Source: Aplectana chamaeleonis
Taxonomy: Eukaryota; Nematoda; Chromadorea; Rhabditida; Cosmocercidae
Direction: 5' to 3'
DNA: 64,000 bases
NCBI GenBank assembly: GCA_029168955.1
Contig: JAPDOI010001496.1
Location: 1-64,000 of the forward strand
Each line of letters starts with the position of its first letter. Within the stretch, counting starts at the first letter, position 1. The notes beneath the pieces are model-generated. The model was given only the letters and a program-made list of their open reading frames with translations, made no database searches and was not told the origin of the DNA. The position numbers and the translations under genes were made by a program. This document shows, piece by piece, positions 57,701 through 64,000 of this stretch.

Positions 57701-60700
57701 CTCTACGTAGTATCTGTTCGGCTTCGCCGAACGATGGGCCGGCTTCGCCGGCCCCTCTCTCTACGTAGTATCTGTTCGGCTTCGCCGAACGATGGGCCGG
57801 CTTCGCCGACCCCTCTCTCTACGTAGTATTTGTTCGGCTTCGCCGAACGATGGGGCGACTTCGCCGGCCACCCTCTCTCTACGTAGTATTTGTTAGGCTT
57901 CGCCGAACGATGGGCCGGCCTCGCCGACCCTCTCTCTACGTAGTATCTGTTCGGCTTCGCCGAACGATGGGCCGGCTTCGCCGGCCTTCCTCTCTACGTA
58001 GTATCTGTTCGGCTTCGCCGAACGATGGGCCGGCTTCGCCGGCCTCCTCTCTCTACGTAGTATTCGTTCGGCTTCGCCGAACGATGGGCCGGCTTCGCCG
58101 ACCCCCTCTCTCTACGTAGTATCTGTTCGGCTTCGCCGAACGATGGGCCGGCTTCGCCGGCCTTCCTCTCTACGTAGTATCTGTTCGGCTTCGCCGAACG
58201 ATGGGCCGGCTTCGCCGACCCCTCTCTCTACGTAGTATCTGTTCGGCTTCGCCGAACGATGGGCCGGCTTCGCCGGCCCCTCTCTCTACGTAGTATCTGT
58301 TCGGCTCCGCCGAACGATGGGCCGGCTTCGCCGACCCCTCTCTCTACGTAGTATCTGTTCGGCTTCGCCGAACGATGGGCCGGCTTCGCCGGCCTTCCTC
58401 TCTCTACGTAGTATCTGTTCGGCTTCGCCGAACGATGGGCCGGCTTCGCCGACCTTCCTCTCTCTACGTAGTATCTGTTCGGCTTCGCCGAACGATGGGC
58501 CGGCTTCGCCGACCCCTCTCTCTACGTAGTATCTGTTCGGCTTCGCCGAACGATGGGCCGGCTTCGCCGACCCTCTCTCTACGTAGTATCTGTTCGGCTC
58601 CGCCGAACGATGGGCCGGCTTCGCCGACCTTCCTCTCTCTACGTAGTATTCGTTCGGCTTCGCCGAACGATGGCCGGCTTCGCCGACCTTCCTCTCTACG
58701 TAGTATCTGTTCGGCTCCGCCAAACGATGGGCCGGCTTCGCCGACCCCACTCTACGTAGTATTCGTTCGGCTTCGCCGAACGATGGGCCGGCTTCGCCGG
58801 CCACCCTCCGCTTAGCACTCTCTGCGTAGTATTTGGTCGGCTCCGCCCAACGATAGGCCGGCTTCGCCGACCCCACTCTACGTAGTATTCGTTCGGCTTT
58901 GCGGAACGATGGGCCGGCTTCGCCGGCCTTCCTCCGCTTAGCACTCTCTACGTAGTATTCGTTTGGCTTCACCGAACGATGGGCCGGCTTCGCCGACCCT
59001 CCTCTCTCAACGTAGTATTTGTTCGGCTTCGCCGAACGATGGGCCGGCTTCGCCGGCCTTCCTCTCTACGTAGTATTCGTTCGGCTACGCCGAACGATGG
59101 ACCGGCTTCGCCGACACCACTCTCTACGTAGTATTTGTTCGGCTACGCCGAACGATGGGCCGGCTTCGCCGACCCCACTCTCTACGTAGTATTTGTTCGG
59201 CTTCGCCGAACGATGGGCCGGCTTCGCCGGCCACCCTCCGCTTAGCACTCTCTACGTAGTATTCTTTCGGCTTCGCCGAACGATGGGCCGGCTTCGCCGA
59301 CCCCCCTCTCTCTACATAGTATTTGTTCGGCTCCGCCGAACGATGGGCCGGCTTCGCCGACCCCCTCTCTCTACGTAGTATTTGTTCGGCTTCGCCGAAC
59401 GATGGGCCGGCTTCGCCGACCCCCCTCTCTCTACGTAGTATTCGTTCGGCTTCGCCGAACGATGGGCCGGCTTCGCCGGCCCCTCTCTACGTAGTATTCG
59501 TTCGGCTTCGCCGAACGATGGGCCGGCTTCACCGGCCTTACTCCCTCTACCTAGTATTCGTTCGGCTCCGCACAACGATGGGCCGGCTTTGCCGACCCCT
59601 CTCTCTACGTAGTATTCGTTCGGCTTCGCCGAACGATGGCCGGCTTCGCCGACCCCTCTCTCTCTACGTAGTATCTGTTCGGCTTCGCCGAACGATCGGA
59701 CGGCTTCGCCGGCCTTCCTCTCTACGTAGTATTTGTTCGGCTTCGCCGAACGATGGGCCGGCTTCGCCGACCCCCTCTCTCTACGTAGTATTCGTTCCGC
59801 TCCGCCGAACCAGGGGCCGGGTTCGCCGGCCCCTCTCTCTACGTAGTATCTGTTCGGCTCTGCCGAACGATGGGCCGGCTTCGCCGACCCCCCTCTCTCT
59901 ACGTAGTTTTTGTTCGGCTTCGCCGAACGATGGGCCGGCTTCGCCGGCCCCTCTCTCTCTACGTAGTTTTTGTTCGGCTTCGCCGAGCGATGGGCCGGCT
60001 TCGCCGGACCTTCCTCTCTACGTAGTATTCTGTTCGGCTTCGCCGAACGATGGGCCGGCTTCGCCGACCCTCTCTCTACGTAGTATCTGTTCGGCTTCGC
60101 CGAACGATGGGCCGGCTTCGCCGGCCTTCCTCTCTCTACGTAGTATCTGTTCGGCTTCGCCGAACGATGGGCCGGCTTCGCCGGCCCCTCTCTCTACGTA
60201 GTATTCGTTCGGCTTCGCCGAACGATGGGCCGGCTTCGCCGACCCTCTCTCTACGTAGTATTCTGTTCGGCTTCGCCGAACGATGGCCGGCTTCGCCGGC
60301 CTTCCTCTCTCTACGTAGTATCTGTTCGGCTTCGCCGAACGATGGCCGGCTTCGCCGACCCCTCTCTCTACGTAGTAATCGTTCGGCTACGCCAAACGAT
60401 GGGCCGACTTCGCCGGCCACCCTCCGCTTAGCACTCTCTACGTAGTATTTGTTCGGCTACGCCGAACGATGGGCCGGCTTCGCCGACCCCCTCTCTCTAC
60501 GTAGTATTCGTTCGGCTTCGCCGAACGATGGGCCGGCTTCGCCGGCCTTCCTCTCTCTACGTAGTATTTGTTCGGCTTCGCCGAACGATGGGCCGGCTTC
60601 GCCGGCCTTCCTCCCTCTACCTAGTATTCGTTCGGCTTAGCCGAACGATGGCCGGCTTCGCCGACCCCCTCCGCTCTCTCTACGTAGTATCTGTTCGGCT

Positions 60701-63700
60701 TCGCCGAACGATGGGCCGGCTTCGCCGACCCCCTCTCTCTACGTAGTATCTGTTCGGCTTCGCCGAACGATGGGCCGGCTTCGCCGACCTTCTCTCTCTA
60801 CGTAGTATCTGTTCGGCTTCGCCGAACGATGGGCCGGCTTCGCCGGCCTTCCTCTCTACGTAGTATCTGTTCGGCTTCGCCGAACGATGGGCCGGCTCCG
60901 CCGCCCCCCTCTCTACGTAGTATTCGTTCGTCTTCGCCGAACGATGGGCCGGCTTCGCCGACCCCTCTCTCTACGTAGTATCCGTTCGGCTTCGCCGAAC
61001 GATAGGCCGGCTTCGCCGGCCTTCCTCTCTACGTAGTATCTGTTCGGCTTCGCCGAACGATGGGCCGGCTTCGCCGACCCCTCTCTACGTAGTATTCGTT
61101 CGGCTTCGCCGAACGATGGGCCGGCTTCGCCGACCTCCTCTCTACGTAGTATTCGTTCGGCTTCGCCGAACGATGGGCCGGCTTCGCCGACCCCCTCTCT
61201 CTACGTAGTATCTGTTCGGCTTCGCCGAACGATGGGCCGGCTTCGCCGACCCCTCTCTCTACGTAGTATCTGTTCGGCTTCGCCGAACGATGGCCGGCTT
61301 CGCCGACCCCCTCTCTCTACGTAGTATCTGTTCGGCTTCGCCGAACGGTGGGCCGGCTTCGCCGGCTACCCTCCGCTTAGTATTCGTTCGGCTTCGCCGA
61401 ACGATGGGCCGGCTTCGCCGACCCCCCTCTCTCTACGTAGTATTCGTTCGGCTTCGCCGAACGATGGGCCGGCTTCGCCGGCCTTCCTCTCTCTACGTAG
61501 TATTCGTTCGGCTTCGCGGAACGATGGGCCGGCTTCGCCGGCCTTCCTCTACCTAGTATTCGTTCGGCTCCGCCGAACGATGGGCCGGCTTCGCCGACCC
61601 CCCTCTCTCTACGTAGTATTCGTTCGGCTCCGCCGAACGATGGGCCGGCTTCGCCGGCCTTCCTCACTCTACGTAGTATTTGTTCGGATCCGCCGAACGA
61701 TGGGCCGGCTTCGCCGACCCTCTCTCTACGTAGTATTCGTTCGGCTCGCCGAACGATGGGCCGGCTTCGCCGGACCCTCCGCTCTCTACGTAGTATCTGT
61801 TCGGCTTCGCCGAACGATGGCCGGCTTCGCCGGCCTTCCTCTCTACGTAGTATCTGTTCGGCTTCGCCGAACGATGGGCCGGCTTCGCCGACCCCCTCTC
61901 TCTCTACGTAGTATTCGTTCGACTTCGTTGAACGATGGGCCGGCTTCGCCGGCCTTCCTCTCTCTACCTAGTATTCGTTCGGCTGCGCCGAACGATGGGC
62001 CGGCTTCGCCGACCCCCCTCTCTACGTTTTGTTCGTTCGGCTTCGCCGAACGATGGGCCGGCTTCGCAGACCCCCTCTCTCTACGTAGTATTTGTTCGGA
62101 CTCGTCGAACGAAGGGCCGGCTTCGCCGGCCTTCCTCTCTCTACGTAGTAGTCGTTCGGCTGGGCCGAACGATGGGCCGGCTTCGCCGACACCCCTCTCT
62201 CTACGTAGTATTCGTTCGGCTCCGCCGAACGATGGCCCGGCTCCGCCGGCCTTCCTCTCTCTACGTAGTATTCGTTCGGCTGGGCCGAACGATGGGCCGG
62301 CTTCGCCGACCCCTCTCTCTCTACGTAGTATCTGTTCGGCTTCGCCGAACGATGGGCCGGCTTCGCCGGACCCTCTCTCTCTACGTAGTATCTGTTCGGC
62401 TTCGCCGAACGATGGGCCGGCTTCGCCGGCCTTCCTCTCTCTACGTAGTATTCGTTCGGCTTCGCCGAACGATGGGCCGGCTTCGCCGACCTTCTCTCTA
62501 CGTAGTATCTGTTCGGCTCCGCCGAACGATGGGCCGGCTTCGCCGGCCTTCCTCTCTCTACGTAGTATCTGTTCGGCTTCGCCGAACGATGGGCCGGCTT
62601 CGCCGGCCACCCTCTCTCTACGTAGTATCTGTTCGGCTTCGCCGAACGATGGGCCGGCTTCGCCGACCCTCCTCTCTCTACGTAGTATCTGTTCGGCTTC
62701 GCCGAACGATGGCCGGCTTCGCCGACCCTTCCTCTCTCTACGTAGTATCTGTTCGGCTCCGCCGAACGATGGGCCGGCTTCGCCGGCCCTCTCTCTCTAC
62801 GTAGTATCTGTTCGGCTTCGCCGAACGATGGGCCGGCTTCGCCGGCCACCCTCTCTCTACGTAGTATTCGTTCGGCTTCGCCGAACGATGGCCGGCTTCG
62901 CCGGCCTTCCTCTCTACGTAGTATCTGTTCGGCTTCGCCGAACGATGGGCCGGCTTCGCCGACCCTCTCTCTACGTAGTATTCGTTCGGCTTCCGCCGAA
63001 CGATGGGCCGGCTTCGCCGGCCACCCTCCTCTCTACGTAGTATTCGTTCGGCTTCGCCGAACGATGGGCCGGCTTCGCCGACCCCTCCTCTCTACGTAGT
63101 ATCTGTTCGGCTTCGCCGAACGATGGGCCGGCTTCGCCGACCTTCTCTCTCTACGTAGTATTTGTTCGGCTTCGCCGAACGATGGGCCGGCTTCGCCGAC
63201 CCCCCTCTCTCTACGTAGTATTTGTTCGGCTCCGCCGGACGATGGGCCGGCTTTGCCGACCCCCCTCTCTCTACGTAGTATTTGTTCGGCTTCGCCGAAC
63301 GATGGGCCGGCTTCGCCGGCCTCCCTCTCTACGTAGTATCTGTTCGGCTCCGCCGAACGATGGGCCGGCTTCGCCGGCCACCCTCTCTCTACGTAGTATT
63401 CGTTCGGCTCCGGCGAACGATGGGCCGGCTTCACCGGCCTTCCTCTCTCTACGTAGTATTCGTTCGGCTTCGCCGAACGATGGGCCGGCTTCGCCGACCC
63501 CTCTCTCTACGTAGTATCTGTTCGGCTTCGCCGAACGATGGGGCCGGCTTCGCCGGCCACCCTCCGCTTAGCACTCTCTACGTAGTATCTGTTCGGCTTC
63601 GCCGAACGATGGGCCGGCTTCGCCGACCTCCTCTCTACGTAGTATCTGTTCGGCTTCGCCGAACGATGGCCGGCTTCGCCGACCCCCTCTCTCTACGTAG

Positions 63701-64000
63701 TATTCGTTCGGCTTCGCCGAACGATGGGCCGGCTTCGCCGGCCACCTCCTCTCTACGTAGTATCTGTTCGGCTTCGCCGAACGATGGCCGGCTTCGCCGG
63801 CCACCCTCCGCTTAGCACTCTCTACGTAGTATCTGTTCGGCTTCGCCGAACGATGGGCCGGCTTCGCCGACCCCTCTCTACGTAGTATCTGTTCGGCTCC
63901 GCCGAACGATGGGCCGGCTTCGCCGGCCTTCCTCTCTCTACGTAGTATCTGTTCGGCTTCGCCGAACGATGGGCCGGCTTCGCCGGCCACCTCCTCTCTC
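45125..64000 (+). repeat. Hairpin satellite array, ~320 monomers of ~56-62 bp
   Basis: One uninterrupted head-to-tail array that runs off the window. A common 60-bp monomer starts at the TACGTA site: ACGTAGTATTCGTTCGGCTT, then CGCCGAACGATGGGCCGGCT, then TCGCCGGCCTTCCTCTCTCT. It holds two stem-loops, CGTTCGGC-TTC-GCCGAACG and GGCCGGC-TTC-GCCGGCC, then a pyrimidine tract and CTACGTAG. Length varies mainly in the pyrimidine tract (58 bp is common). Variable sites: TATTCGTT, TATTTGTT or TATCTGTT before hairpin 1; GGCC or GACC closing hairpin 2; loop bases; and an occasional CCGCTTAGCACTCT linker. No transposon insertion was seen inside. Long open frames on both strands arise because the monomer has no stops and is often a multiple of three. 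Confidence 0.97.

Noticed and set aside
45125..64000. CRISPR-like look of regularly spaced palindromic repeats
   Set aside because: There are no unique spacers: the sequence between hairpins is itself repeated, no cas genes are present, and the context is eukaryotic.
45125..64000. Dozens of open reading frames in the satellite as proteins
   Set aside because: They occur in several frames and on both strands, change with monomer length, and consist only of the monomer translated; no independent coding signal.
45125..64000. Self-cleaving ribozyme satellite (hammerhead or HDV type)
   Set aside because: The monomer lacks the hammerhead CTGANGA and GAAA core, and the hairpin order does not form a nested HDV-type pseudoknot.
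45125..64000. Centromeric satellite with a CENP-B-like box
   Set aside because: No CENP-B-box-like motif is present, and rhabditine nematodes generally have holocentric chromosomes, so a point-centromere satellite is not expected.
1..64000. Nematode telomeric TTAGGC arrays or ribosomal RNA genes
   Set aside because: Only isolated TTAGGC hexamers occur, with no tandem run, and no rRNA-like conserved stretches were seen.

Overview
The window looks like repeat-rich eukaryotic DNA, most probably from a rhabditine (clade V) nematode, perhaps a strongylid such as a hookworm. This rests on a degraded RTE-type retrotransposon whose remaining protein text resembles the abundant RTE family of hookworm-type genomes, on very short introns (52 and 81 nt), and on many small inverted-repeat transposons. 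The species is an inference. There is no bacterial-style gene organisation and no intact long gene.

Layout. 1-6.4 kb: small inverted-repeat elements, an AT-rich TTCG tract (2.69-3.22 kb) and a 749-bp fold-back (5.64-6.39 kb). 6.48-9.98 kb: relic of a Jockey/CR1-group non-LTR retrotransposon with traces of a 2A-like peptide, a zinc finger, the endonuclease, reverse transcriptase and C-terminal Cys/His motif. 10.8-12.3 kb: a Harbinger-type MITE and a fold-back. 12.29-12.84 kb, minus strand: the best host-gene candidate, a spliced signal-peptide exon plus a hydrophilic exon cut off by the fold-back. 13.28-18.82 kb: two hAT-type elements; the second (4,389 bp) has a perfect 8-bp target duplication and carries a 5'-truncated RTE relic and an 826-bp palindrome. 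19-36 kb: MITEs, fold-backs and unassignable DNA. 36.9-40.3 kb: a degraded two-gene PIF/Harbinger transposon, with a DDE transposase on plus and a convergent Myb/SANT-MADF-like accessory gene on minus. 40.5-44 kb: hAT-like, TTAA-flanked and TTA-flanked MITEs. 45.125-64.0 kb, running off the right edge: one uninterrupted satellite of roughly 320 monomers of about 56-62 bp.

How the parts fit. The two Harbinger genes are the usual transposase/DNA-binding pair, and the many MITEs flanked by TAA or TTA are the sort of non-autonomous passengers such an element mobilises. The hAT-like MITEs (CAGGG ends, 8-bp duplications) and the TTAA-flanked family imply two more transposase sources outside the window. 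The most unusual object is the satellite. Each monomer holds two adjacent perfect stem-loops with TTC loops and a shared CGGC-TTC-GCCG core, then a pyrimidine tract and a TACGTA palindrome. Loop bases vary while stems are largely kept, and at least three monomers carry paired stem changes that preserve base pairing. Most long reading frames in the window are by-products of this array and are not genes.
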